From: Clostridia bacterium
GTDB taxonomy: Bacteria > Bacillota > Clostridia > Christensenellales > Borkfalkiaceae
Assembly: GCA_029066845.1 (NCBI GenBank)
Contig: JAIEFR010000008.1
Location: forward strand, 1 to 40,434
Reading direction: 5' to 3'
DNA length: 40,434 bases
Part shown: positions 25,165 to 32,930 of the stretch, piece after piece
How the letters are laid out: every line of letters starts with the position of its first letter
Position numbering within the stretch: the stretch's first letter is position 1
The notes under the pieces: generated by a model
Database searches by the model: none
What the model saw: only the letters and a program-made list of their open reading frames with translations
Told to the model about the DNA's origin: nothing
Program-made: the position numbers and the translations under genes

Positions 25165-26031
25165 ATGAAAATAGCAATCGTTACCGACAGCAACAGCGGC
25201 ATTACGCAGGAAGAAGCTAAGGAGCTTGGAATTTTCGTCGTACCTATGCCCGTCTTAATCGACGGCGAACAGTATTTCGAGGACCTTACACTTTCGCAGG
25301 AGCAGTTCTATGAAAAGCTGAAGTCCGACGCACAGGTTTCCACCTCTCAGCCCAGCGCATACGACGTTGGCGAGCTTTGGACTAAGATTTTAAAGGACTA
25401 CGACAAGATTATACATATTCCTATGTCGAGCGGTCTTTCCGAAACCTGCCACACCCTCAGCCATCTTGCCGAAACCGATTATGCGGGAAAGGTTTACGTT
25501 ATAGATAACCAGAGAATTTCCATAACTATGCGCGGGAGCGTTATGGACGCGCTTGCTATGATTAAAGACGGCAAGAACGCGGAAGAAATCCGCGACTGGC
25601 TGATGCAGACCAAGATGCAGTCCTCCATTTACATTATGGTTGATACGCTTAAATATCTGAAAAAGGGCGGCAGACTTACCCCCGCCGTTGCTATGATCGG
25701 CACGCTTTTGAAGATAAAGCCCGTTTTGCAGATTCAGGGTTTCAAGCTTGACCAGTATGCAAAGGTGAGAAAACTCGTAGATGCAAAGACGACTATGATT
25801 AACGCTATCGACAACGATTTGAAAAACAGGTTTGCCGAGCTCAGAGCGAATGGTAAAATGAGCATTGCCATTGCACACACGGAAAATCTGGAAGAGGCGA
25901 AAATTTTTGCCGCCGAGCTTGAAGAGAGATTTCCCGACCTTAAAATCGAGTACATTAACCCCCTCTCCCTCAGCGTTTCCTGCCACATAGGCCCCGGCGC
26001 GCTTGCCTGCGCAACGTTCATTAAATACTAA
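25165..26031 (+). CDS. DegV-family fatty-acid-binding protein
   Basis: 288 residues of the two-domain DegV fold: IVTDSNSGIT at the N-terminus, VSTSQPSAYDVGELW, IPMSSGLSETCHTL, then KYLKKGGRLTPAVAMIGTLLKIKPVLQIQ, LSVSCHIGPGALACA at the end (in short pieces). Proteins of this family bind a fatty acid and, as FakB, present it to the FakA kinase; no fakA is in the window. AAGAGGGAT precedes the ATG. It is transcribed alone from its own promoter and ends at a terminator. Confidence 0.93.
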   Translation: MKIAIVTDSNSGITQEEAKELGIFVVPMPVLIDGEQYFEDLTLSQEQFYEKLKSDAQVSTSQPSAYDVGELWTKILKDYDKIIHIPMSSGLSETCHTLSHLAETDYAGKVYVIDNQRISITMRGSVMDALAMIKDGKNAEEIRDWLMQTKMQSSIYIMVDTLKYLKKGGRLTPAVAMIGTLLKIKPVLQIQGFKLDQYAKVRKLVDAKTTMINAIDNDLKNRFAELRANGKMSIAIAHTENLEEAKIFAAELEERFPDLKIEYINPLSLSVSCHIGPGALACATFIKY

Positions 26032-26046
26032 ATAGAAAAACAAATT

Positions 26047-26085
26047 AGCTTTCGTCCGTATTTTTCGGACGGAAGCTTTTATTTT
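26047..26085 (+). terminator. Terminator of degV
   Basis: Stem AGCTTTCGTCCG/CGGACGGAAGCT (one T-G pair) with a 7-base loop, followed by TTTATTTTAT. Its T-rich tail overlaps the end of the convergent yihY gene. Confidence 0.88.
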
Positions 26086-26852
26086 ATAAATTTTCTGTCA
26101 ACCGGGTTTACGCATTTACCGTTATAAATTATTCCGATTACCAGACTGTTGACCATTAAATAGCACCAAAACAGAAATACAATTACGGCGGCAATCGCGC
26201 CGTACAGCTTTTGCGGATTTGCGAATACCAGATAGATTGAAAAGCCTACCGCGCACAACAGCCATAGAATTACCGTGAGCATTACGCCAGGCATCGTATT
26301 CTCAAACCCCAGTTTATAAGGGCAGGCAAAAACGTTTAAAAAGTATGCAACGAAAAACGCCAGCATAGTTACGAATATTAACGATATGCACTGCGCCACG
26401 AAATCAGGCATTATATATTGCAATACGTTATAGCTTAAAAAAGGAACCGCCGCGGCAAGCGCAACCAGAATTATGGTCGAAAAGACGGCAAGAAGCGAAG
26501 ACAACCGCAAACTGAAACCTCCGCGATTTATCCTGCTTTCGTAAATTATTTCTCCGCTGCGCCTTAAATGATAGAAGAAATTTGTTGAAGACCACAGAGA
26601 AGTTAAAACGAGAATTATCCCCGCACTGCCCGCTGCGCCAACCGCAGAAGTCTGCAAGTATTCCAGAACGGGCGCAACCGCCGAAAAAAATTCGTGTGAT
26701 ATGAGATGACTGAAATCCACGTCGCCAACCAGCAGAGCAAGCCAGAACAGAAACGGCGTGACCGACATCAATAAAAAATAGACCAGCGTTCCCGCCAAAG
26801 TGGAAAAACGCTTGTCCGAAAAATATTTGATTTGTTCCAATATTGCGCGCAT
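26079..26852 (-). CDS. yihY: YihY/BrkB-family membrane protein
   Basis: 257 residues with about six membrane helices. The N-terminus IKYFSDKRFSTLAGTLVYFL matches the YihY/virulence-factor BrkB family, once mislabelled RNase BN. Function unknown, possibly transport. No Shine-Dalgarno sequence is visible before the ATG, so the exact start is less sure than the family. It lies downstream of the Cys-rich gene in the same direction but beyond that gene's terminator. Confidence 0.9.
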   Translation of the reverse strand: MRAILEQIKYFSDKRFSTLAGTLVYFLLMSVTPFLFWLALLVGDVDFSHLISHEFFSAVAPVLEYLQTSAVGAAGSAGIILVLTSLWSSTNFFYHLRRSGEIIYESRINRGGFSLRLSSLLAVFSTIILVALAAAVPFLSYNVLQYIMPDFVAQCISLIFVTMLAFFVAYFLNVFACPYKLGFENTMPGVMLTVILWLLCAVGFSIYLVFANPQKLYGAIAAVIVFLFWCYLMVNSLVIGIIYNGKCVNPVDRKFIK

Positions 26853-26894
26853 ATTATTATTTTTGACTTAAATACGTCCGTTATGCAAATTAAA

Positions 26895-26924
26895 CGGGGA
26901 ACGGCATATTATTGCCGCTCCCCG
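26895..26924 (-). terminator. Terminator of the Cys-rich repeat gene
   Basis: A 12-bp stem CGGGGAACGGCA/TGCCGCTCCCCG (one mismatch as DNA, a G-U pair in the minus-strand RNA) with a 6-base loop, followed on the minus strand by TTTAATTT. It lies 12 bases after the stop codon. Confidence 0.75.
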
Positions 26925-26935
26925 CTATAGTAAAT

Positions 26936-27310
26936 TCAGTTGTTACAACCGCAGCCGTTATTGCAACCGCAACCCGAACGATTGGAGTTACAACCACAGC
27001 CGCTGTTACAGCCGCAGCCCGAACGGCTGGAATTGCATCCGCAACCGCTATTGCAACCGCAGCTACTACCGTCGCTCTGGGTGCTGAAACCGTTGCCGCC
27101 GCTCCAACCGTTGCACCAGTTGAACCAGCAGCCCGAGTTGTTTGAACTGCAACCGCAGCCGGAGCGGCTCGAATTGCATCCGCAACCGTTGTTGCAACCG
27201 CAACCCGAACGGTTGGAATTGCATCCGCAACCGCTATTGTTGCCACTTAATAAAGACAATAACCCGCAACCGCACGAGTTGCCGGAACGAGAATTACAGC
27301 AGAAACACAT
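26936..27310 (-). CDS. Cysteine/glycine-rich repeat protein with CGC motifs
   Basis: 124 residues, of which 27 are Cys, with Gly, Asn, Ser and Arg making up most of the rest. The Cys occur mainly as CGC pairs in a repeating unit of about 15 residues, NSNRSGCGCNNGCGC, present in full or in part on both sides of a Trp-containing middle segment (CWFNWCNGW). No signal peptide. AAGG lies upstream of the ATG at a rather long distance, and a terminator follows on the same strand, so the minus-strand frame is the real one. The pattern could suit metal binding (CxC pairs, as in metallothioneins) or a disulfide-linked spore-coat or structural protein. I know of no family to name it after. Confidence 0.7.
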   Translation of the reverse strand: MCFCCNSRSGNSCGCGLLSLLSGNNSGCGCNSNRSGCGCNNGCGCNSSRSGCGCSSNNSGCWFNWCNGWSGGNGFSTQSDGSSCGCNSGCGCNSSRSGCGCNSGCGCNSNRSGCGCNNGCGCNN

Positions 27311-27420
27311 ATATATTTTTTACCTTATCTTAAGAATTAAGGCGCAAAGGTTTTCCCCCTTGCCCCTTTAGTTCATTATATGCGTACAGCATTATATAAG
27401 GTTATTTATCGCATTAAAAA

Positions 27421-27444
27421 ACGGGGCAAAATTTACAGCCCCGT
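27421..27444 (-). terminator. Terminator of the rubrerythrin-phosphoribosyltransferase operon
   Basis: Stem ACGGGGC/GCCCCGT with a 10-base loop, flanked by A and T runs, 37 bases after the phosphoribosyltransferase stop on the minus strand. Confidence 0.85.
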
Positions 27445-27480
27445 TTTTAAAAACATATTGAATTTTCGCCCGGCAAATAT

Positions 27481-28062
27481 CTATTTTATCAAAGGCAGTT
27501 TAGCCATATATTTTACCGGCGGAGTAATGCTTTCATTGCCTGTTTCCCATACAGCCACCACGCTGTCTATGACTGTTGCATCGCACATATTTGCAAGTTC
27601 TTCCAAAGCTTTCAAAGAAGCTCCCGTCGAATACATATCGTCAAGCAACACAGTGCAAGCGCCTTTCAACTTGTTGACTTCGTTTTCCGCAAGCACCAAA
27701 AGGTCGCCGCCATCCGCGGAGGTTATGGAAGTTTTGCCGACGGTTACAACCTTGCCGTAAAACTTTTTGTTTTCCTTGCGTGCAATGGCTATTTCGATTT
27801 TTTTATCAGCGTACGCTTCGGAAAGCGCATTTACCACAGAATACGCAAACGGAACGCCCTTGCTGACCGCGGTGAGAATAACCACTCTGTCAGCCGAACG
27901 GAAACGCCCGTTTTCGGCAATAGCATCCGCCATATCCTGCGAGAGAGCTTTTACGAGCTCGAAATCGCAAAAACTGTCAAGATAGGCAATCTTTAAACCG
28001 CCGCCCACTTCATAAACGGGCAAATTGCGCACTATGCCTTTGTATGTAAACAGATAATTCAC
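27481..28062 (-). CDS. Phosphoribosyltransferase-fold protein
   Basis: 193 residues of the type I PRTase fold. The PRPP-binding signature is VLLDDMYSTGAS near residue 140, and the flexible-loop region lies around IARKENKKFYGKVVTVGKTS. It resembles adenine/xanthine PRTases, but the substrate cannot be fixed. The start codon is GTG, two bases after the rubrerythrin stop, so the two genes are translationally coupled. Next to a peroxide-defence gene it may act in purine salvage or be regulatory; this is not resolved by sequence. Confidence 0.85.
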   Translation of the reverse strand: MNYLFTYKGIVRNLPVYEVGGGLKIAYLDSFCDFELVKALSQDMADAIAENGRFRSADRVVILTAVSKGVPFAYSVVNALSEAYADKKIEIAIARKENKKFYGKVVTVGKTSITSADGGDLLVLAENEVNKLKGACTVLLDDMYSTGASLKALEELANMCDATVIDSVVAVWETGNESITPPVKYMAKLPLIK

Positions 28063-28064
28063 AA

Positions 28065-28592
28065 TTACTTGCCGAAATATCTCTTTAAAAGACCCTTGAA
28101 GCCTGCGCCGTGTCTTGCTTCGTCCTTTGCCATTTCGTGAACGGTGTCGTGAATTGCGTCGTAGCCGAGTTGCTTAGCCTTCTTTGCAAGTGCAAGCTTA
28201 CCTTCGCACGCGCCTGCTTCAGCCGCCGCACGGAGTTCGAGGTTCTTCTTGGTGGAAGGTGTAACCACTTCGCCGAGAAGCTCGGCAAACTTGCTTGCGT
28301 GTTCAGCCTCCTCGAAAGCGTAACGCTTATAAGCTTCCGCAATTTCGGGATAACCTTCGCGGTCTGCAACTCTTGCCATTGCAAGATACATACCCACTTC
28401 GGTGCACTCGCCTTCGAAATTGGCTTTAAGTCCCGCCATTACTTCCTTATCTTCGACTACGCCGTCGCCTACGTGATGCTCGCAGGCATAAGCTGCCGCT
28501 TCCTCTACGGGAGCAAATGTCTTAGCCTTGCAAACGGGGCAAACATCTACGTCATCTGCAACTATTTCGCCGCATACAGTACATCTTTTCAT
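28065..28592 (-). CDS. Reverse rubrerythrin (NADH peroxidase-type)
   Basis: 175 residues. An N-terminal rubredoxin-like FeS4 domain ([18 protein letters not shown], residues 4-21) precedes a ferritin-like diiron domain with [32 protein letters not shown] and [10 protein letters not shown]. Having the rubredoxin at the N-terminus is the 'reverse' order typical of clostridia, where the protein reduces H2O2 and O2 with electrons from NADH. AGGAG precedes the ATG. A near-perfect 21-bp palindrome covers the promoter, which fits stress-controlled expression. Confidence 0.93.
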   Translation of the reverse strand: MKRCTVCGEIVADDVDVCPVCKAKTFAPVEEAAAYACEHHVGDGVVEDKEVMAGLKANFEGECTEVGMYLAMARVADREGYPEIAEAYKRYAFEEAEHASKFAELLGEVVTPSTKKNLELRAAAEAGACEGKLALAKKAKQLGYDAIHDTVHEMAKDEARHGAGFKGLLKRYFGK

Positions 28593-28633
28593 TTTTAATA
28601 CACTCCTGAAAAATTATTATTTTTGATATGATT

Positions 28634-28662
28634 ATTTTACCATAATATGGTAAAAATTTCAA
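28634..28662 (-). promoter_or_regulatory. Promoter and 21-bp palindrome of reverse rubrerythrin
   Basis: TTGAAA (28657-28662), 17-base spacer, TAAAAT (28634-28639) on the minus strand. A perfect palindrome with arms TTTTACCATA and TATGGTAAAA around a central A (28635-28655) fills the spacer and the -10 box, where a bound repressor would block RNA polymerase. It does not match the PerR, Fur or Rex consensus closely. Confidence 0.7.
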
Positions 28663-28666
28663 CGGT

Positions 28667-29314
28667 TTAACCCAAAATTTCGCGCTGCAATTTTTTAAAG
28701 TTTTCGGCGAACCTCGTTGCGCCCGCCGCTTCGAGCTGCTCTTTAGTGCGGTATCCCCACAGCACCGACACGCAGTCCATTCCCGCATTCTTCGCAGTTT
28801 CAACGTCCGTTTCGCCGTCGCCCACGAATAAACACTCTTCCTTTTTTACACGCAGCTCTTCAACAATCTTATAGACCGCATCGGGCGCAGGCTTCAACGC
28901 TATCCCGTCCGTCTGCCCCAAAATCAAATCGAAGCCGAACTTTTTAAAGAAAATTCCGTTCGCTCTCATTGCGGCGGCGTGCGGCTTATTGGTTAAGATT
29001 GCAATTTTTACGCCCCTTTCCTTAAATGCGCAAAGCGCCGCTTCCTCTCCGTCATAAAGGCTCGCCAACTTGTTATCACTGAGAGCGTATTCCTTTTTAT
29101 AGTAAGCAAGAATCTCGTCGAGCCTGTGCGCATTTTCGCTACCTATCGCAAGGCGGACAAGCTCCCTTGCGCCGTTGCCGATATAATTTTTAGCCTGCTC
29201 GCGCGTTATCTGCGGCAAACCGAAATGCTCTAACGTATTGTTGAGTATGAATAAAATATCGTTTAAGCTGTCTAACAGTGTGCCGTCCAGATCGAAAATA
29301 ACCGCTTTGTACAT
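28667..29314 (-). CDS. HAD-family phosphatase (phosphoglycolate-phosphatase-like)
   Basis: 215 residues with the four HAD motifs: FDLDGTLLDS (nucleophile Asp), ILTNKPH, the Lys in ALKPAPD, and FVGDGETDVETAKNAG. The cap domain inserted after motif I and the overall length match Gph/PgpB-type phosphatases; the substrate may be phosphoglycolate, pyrophosphate or another small phosphate ester. The ATG comes one base after the argS stop, so it is the second gene of an argS operon. Confidence 0.9.
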   Translation of the reverse strand: MYKAVIFDLDGTLLDSLNDILFILNNTLEHFGLPQITREQAKNYIGNGARELVRLAIGSENAHRLDEILAYYKKEYALSDNKLASLYDGEEAALCAFKERGVKIAILTNKPHAAAMRANGIFFKKFGFDLILGQTDGIALKPAPDAVYKIVEELRVKKEECLFVGDGETDVETAKNAGMDCVSVLWGYRTKEQLEAAGATRFAENFKKLQREILG

Positions 29315-29315
29315 A

Positions 29316-30998
29316 TTACATTTTATCGGGCACGCCTATGCCCAGCAGTGAAAGAGCGTTCTGTAAAGTCTGCAAGGTTGCTTCAGTCAGCCTTACGCGG
29401 AAGCCCCTGCTCTCCTCGTCCGCCGTCAGAATCTTGCAGTCGAAGTAGAACTTGTTGAATTTTTGCGAAAGGTCTACGGCGTAGCGCGCGATATAGCTCG
29501 GTTCATACTTCTCCGCCGCATCTTTGACCGTATCGGGGAACGCCGCGAGGCATTTGGCCACTTCATATTCCTGCGGCGTAAGTTCAGCAGGCTTGAGCGT
29601 TTTAAACGCCATACCTTTAGCCTTTTGTAAGACCGAATTGGCGCGCGCACAGGTATACTGGCAATATACGCCCGTTTCGCCATCGAAGCTAAGCACCTTG
29701 TCGTAGGAGAAAACGATGTCCTTTATCTTGTTGTTATAGAGCGCACCGAAAATTACGGAACCTACACCGACCTTCTCGGCAATGTCGCGCTTGTTTTCAA
29801 GATCGGGATTTTTATCCTCTATGACCTTATAAGCTTTTTCGACGCACTTGTTTATTACGTCCTCCAGCCATACGACCTTGCCCTTGCGCGTGGACATTGC
29901 GCCGTCTTCAAGCGAAACCATACCGTAGGCGACGTGCACCATATCCTTTGCCCAGTCCTTGCCGAGCAATTCGAGCACTTTGAAAATCTGCTTAAAATGC
30001 AGATTCTGCTGATAAGCCACCACGTACAGGCACTTATAGAAATCGTACGTGTCTTTGCGGAAATACGCCGCCGCAAGGTCGCGCGTGGCGTACAGCGACG
30101 CGCCGTCCGAACGCAGTATCAAACAGGGCGGCATTCCGTAGGGCTCCAGGTCAACTATGCTTGCGCCCTCGCTGACCTTCAGAAGTCCCTTTTCTTTGAG
30201 CTCGTCGATTACAGGCTGCATTTTATCAGAATAGAAGCGCTCGCCGTTGTAGCTGTCGAACTTAACGCCCAAACGCTCGTAAATTTTGTTTACGTATGAA
30301 AGCGTGAGCGACTTGAACCATTCGAAAATTTCGTTTGCTTCCTTATCGCCGCTCTCGATAAGGCGGAAATATTCTCTCGCTTCCGCCTCCATTTCCTCGG
30401 TCGCTTCGCTGTTGAAACGCACGTACAAATCGTTTACGGCGTGTATGCCGCCCTTTTCGACTTCCTCCCTGTTGCCCCAGTGCTTGTATGCGCAGATGAG
30501 CTTTCCGAACTGGGTACCGTAGTCACCGAGGTGATTTATACCCACGACTTTATAGCCGAGAAAATTATATATCTTATACAGTGAACCGCCGATTACTGTC
30601 GTAGAAAGGTGTCCGATATGGAATGGCTTTGCGATGTTTACAGAAGAATAGTCGATGCACACCGTCTTGCCCGCACCCATTTCCGAAGAGCCGTACTTTG
30701 AGCCCTCGCTTTCGATACGGTCAAGCGTAGCTTCGGCAAGTCCGGTTTTGTTGAGTTTGAAATTGAGGTAGCCGTTGAGCGCGGTGACTTCCGCAATAAC
30801 GCCGTCCGTGCTTATATTTCCCGCAAGATTCTGCGCGATTGCAACGGGTGACTGGCGCAACACCTTGGAAAATTTGAAGCAGGGCAAAGCATAGTCGCCC
30901 ATTTCGGTGTTGGGAGGAATTGCTATTGCCTCCGCTATCTCGTCGGACGAAACGCCTTCAACCTTGATTTTTTCCGCAATATATTTTTTGTAATCCAT
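29316..30998 (-). CDS. argS: Arginyl-tRNA synthetase
   Basis: Class Ia synthetase, 560 residues. The signature HIGH is exact in SVNIAKPFHIGHLSTTVIGG; the KMSKS equivalent is MSTRKG. The N-terminal Add-1 domain and C-terminal DALR anticodon-binding domain (YARYAVDLSQKFNKFYFDCK) are present. The frame extends 61 codons upstream across the divergent promoter region, but ATG 30998 with AAGGTGCG before it is the real start. A promoter lies 24 bases upstream. Confidence 0.97.
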   Translation of the reverse strand: MDYKKYIAEKIKVEGVSSDEIAEAIAIPPNTEMGDYALPCFKFSKVLRQSPVAIAQNLAGNISTDGVIAEVTALNGYLNFKLNKTGLAEATLDRIESEGSKYGSSEMGAGKTVCIDYSSVNIAKPFHIGHLSTTVIGGSLYKIYNFLGYKVVGINHLGDYGTQFGKLICAYKHWGNREEVEKGGIHAVNDLYVRFNSEATEEMEAEAREYFRLIESGDKEANEIFEWFKSLTLSYVNKIYERLGVKFDSYNGERFYSDKMQPVIDELKEKGLLKVSEGASIVDLEPYGMPPCLILRSDGASLYATRDLAAAYFRKDTYDFYKCLYVVAYQQNLHFKQIFKVLELLGKDWAKDMVHVAYGMVSLEDGAMSTRKGKVVWLEDVINKCVEKAYKVIEDKNPDLENKRDIAEKVGVGSVIFGALYNNKIKDIVFSYDKVLSFDGETGVYCQYTCARANSVLQKAKGMAFKTLKPAELTPQEYEVAKCLAAFPDTVKDAAEKYEPSYIARYAVDLSQKFNKFYFDCKILTADEESRGFRVRLTEATLQTLQNALSLLGIGVPDKM

Positions 30999-31021
30999 AA
31001 CGCACCTTTTTGTTTTGCTAC

Positions 31022-31050
31022 ATTTTATCACACGCGTAAAATTTTGGCAA
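31022..31050 (-). promoter_or_regulatory. Promoter of argS
   Basis: TTGCCA (31045-31050), 17-base spacer, TAAAAT (31022-31027) on the minus strand, divergent from the ychF promoter. Confidence 0.65.
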
Positions 31051-31068
31051 CTTTTAGTGCAAAGCGTT

Positions 31069-31096
31069 TTGAATTTTTTGGCGTTTATATTATAAT
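31069..31096 (+). promoter_or_regulatory. Promoter of ychF
   Basis: TTGAAT (31069-31074), 16-base spacer and exact TATAAT (31091-31096), with AAGGA before the ychF start. Confidence 0.7.
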
Positions 31097-31128
31097 GGGA
31101 TAAATAAACGTTGTAAGGAATAATAACT

Positions 31129-32229
31129 ATGAAATTAGGCGTAGTAGGTCTGCCCAACGTGGGCAAATCGACTTTGTTCAACGCAATAACTCACGCAGGC
31201 GCGGAAGCCGCTAACTATCCCTTTTGCACCATAGAGCCCAACGTGGGCGTGGTTGCGGTGCCCGACGAAAGACTTGACAAGCTTGCCGCTCTCTACCAGA
31301 GCAAGAAGGTCACCCCCGCCATTGTGGAATTCGTAGATATTGCGGGACTTGTAAAGGGTGCATCCCGCGGCGAAGGGCTGGGCAATAAATTTTTATCGCA
31401 TATTAGAGAGTGCGACGCGATAGTTCACGTGGTGCGCTGCTTCGAGGACGAAAACGTTACGCACGTAAGTAACGTCGTAGATCCCGTTGCGGACATTACG
31501 ACCATTACCTTGGAACTTATTCTTGCGGATATAGAAGCCGTAAACAAACGGCAGGACAGAATACGCAACACCGCAAAGGGCGGCGCAAACAAAGAAGCCG
31601 CCGCCGAATACGCGCTTTTGGAAAGGCTGGAAAAATTCCTTTCCGAAGAAAAGCCTGCCCGCCTCTTTGTCTGCGACGAGAGCGAAAAGCAGTTTATGGA
31701 CAACCTCTTCCTGCTGACCGCTAAGCCCGTAATCTATGCGGCGAATATTTCCGAATTCGATATGGGCAAGCCCGAGGACGAGATACCCTTCGTAGTCAAA
31801 GTCAAGGAATACGCAAAGGGCGAAAACAGCGAAGTTATGGTCATATGCGCAAAGACCGAGGAAGAGCTTTCGCAGATGGAGCCCGAAGAGTGCGCGGTAT
31901 TTTTGGAAGAGCTCGGACTTAGCGAGAGCGGACTCAACCGCCTTATAAAGAAGAGCTACTCCCTTTTGGGGCTTATTTCCTACCTCACAGCGGGCGAAAA
32001 GGAAACGAGAGCCTGGACTATTGTCAACGGTACAAAGGCTCCGCAGGCGGCAGGCGTTATTCACAGCGACTTCGAAAAGGGCTTTATAAGAGCCGAAGTA
32101 GTTGACTATGCCACCCTTCTGGAATGCGGCGGACTTGTGGGCGCGCGCGAAAAAGGCAAGGTACGCAGCGAGGGCAAGGATTACGTCGTTAAAGACGGCG
32201 ACGTCGTTTTATTCAGATTTAACGTTTAA
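31129..32229 (+). CDS. ychF: YchF/OLA1-type ribosome-associated ATPase
   Basis: 366 residues of the Obg-like P-loop family: G1 loop GLPNVGKSTLFNAIT, NYPFCTIEPNVG (switch I), DIAGLVKGASRGEGLGNKFL (G3), and a C-terminal TGS domain ending GDVVLFRFNV. YchF prefers ATP over GTP and binds ribosomes; it affects stress responses. Transcribed alone and ends at a strong terminator. Confidence 0.97.
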   Translation: MKLGVVGLPNVGKSTLFNAITHAGAEAANYPFCTIEPNVGVVAVPDERLDKLAALYQSKKVTPAIVEFVDIAGLVKGASRGEGLGNKFLSHIRECDAIVHVVRCFEDENVTHVSNVVDPVADITTITLELILADIEAVNKRQDRIRNTAKGGANKEAAAEYALLERLEKFLSEEKPARLFVCDESEKQFMDNLFLLTAKPVIYAANISEFDMGKPEDEIPFVVKVKEYAKGENSEVMVICAKTEEELSQMEPEECAVFLEELGLSESGLNRLIKKSYSLLGLISYLTAGEKETRAWTIVNGTKAPQAAGVIHSDFEKGFIRAEVVDYATLLECGGLVGAREKGKVRSEGKDYVVKDGDVVLFRFNV

Positions 32230-32244
32230 TGCAATAAAAAAGCA

Positions 32245-32273
32245 AAAGCTCCGCGACAATGTCGCGGAGCTTT
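32245..32273. terminator. Bidirectional terminator between ychF and the ABC importer operon
   Basis: A perfect 13-bp stem AAAGCTCCGCGAC/GTCGCGGAGCTTT with a 3-base loop; an A run precedes it and T-rich sequence follows. It serves both converging transcripts. Confidence 0.9.
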
Positions 32274-32276
32274 GTC

Positions 32277-32930
32277 TTATTTTATCAGCGTTTGAATTAT
32301 CTGCTCTCTCAGTTGTGAGTTTCCGCCGTATGCGCATTTTTCTTGGTTTTGCAAATCACTTAGAATTGCGCCGTTTTTTATGACCACGATACGGTCGGCG
32401 AGGAAAACCGCCTCGTCCACGTCGTGCGTGACGAACAGCGTGCTACGCCCCTCTTCACCCTGCAAAGCTTTAAAAAGCTCCATAGCCGAAAGTTTGGTTT
32501 TTAAATCGAGCGAGGAAAAAGGTTCGTCCATTAAAAGCAAGTCCGATTTGAAAAGCAGTGCACGGCAAAGCGATACGCGCTGCGCCTCGCCGCCCGACAA
32601 CGATACCGGATAAGCATCCGCTTTATCTTCAAGCCCTACCCTTTGCAGCATATTCAGCGCGGCTTGTCTTTCCGCGCCGACTGCCGTCAGATTTTTTATT
32701 ACCGTGATATACGGAATGAGTCGCGGCGACTGAAAAACGTATGAAGCTTTTACTTGAGAAATACTGCCTTCGTAGCCGACAAGTCCAGCGACGGCGTTCA
32801 GAAGCGTGGTCTTGCCGCAACCGCTTTCACCGAGAATACAGGTAATTTTCCCATCCTCTATATCAAGATTAAATCCATCGTACACGACGTTTTGTCCGTA
32901 CTTTACGCACAGATTTTTGATTTCAATCAC
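32277..32930 (-). CDS. ABC importer ATPase (SsuB/TauB type)
   Basis: 217 residues: Walker A GESGCGKTT, Q-loop FQSPRLIPYITV, signature LSGGEAQRVSLCRALLF, Walker B LLLMDEPFSSLD, H-loop VTHDVDEAVFLADRIVV. It powers the permease encoded just upstream. The frame is open further, but the GTG at 32930 follows GGTGGA and starts the family-typical IEIKNLCVKYG; it overlaps the permease stop by eight bases. It is the last gene of the four-gene operon. Confidence 0.92.
   Translation of the reverse strand: MIEIKNLCVKYGQNVVYDGFNLDIEDGKITCILGESGCGKTTLLNAVAGLVGYEGSISQVKASYVFQSPRLIPYITVIKNLTAVGAERQAALNMLQRVGLEDKADAYPVSLSGGEAQRVSLCRALLFKSDLLLMDEPFSSLDLKTKLSAMELFKALQGEEGRSTLFVTHDVDEAVFLADRIVVIKNGAILSDLQNQEKCAYGGNSQLREQIIQTLIK

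Noticed and set aside
26940-27240. Repeated DNA that could be taken for a CRISPR array
   Set aside because: The repeats are about 45 bp, imperfect, in phase with codons and without unique spacers; they are protein-coding repeats.
26940-27371. Plus-strand frame encoding LQPQPLLQPQPE-type repeats opposite the Cys-rich gene
   Set aside because: It is the antisense of the CGC repeats. It begins at a TTG with no ribosome site and has no terminator on its strand, whereas the minus-strand frame has an ATG, AAGG and a terminator.
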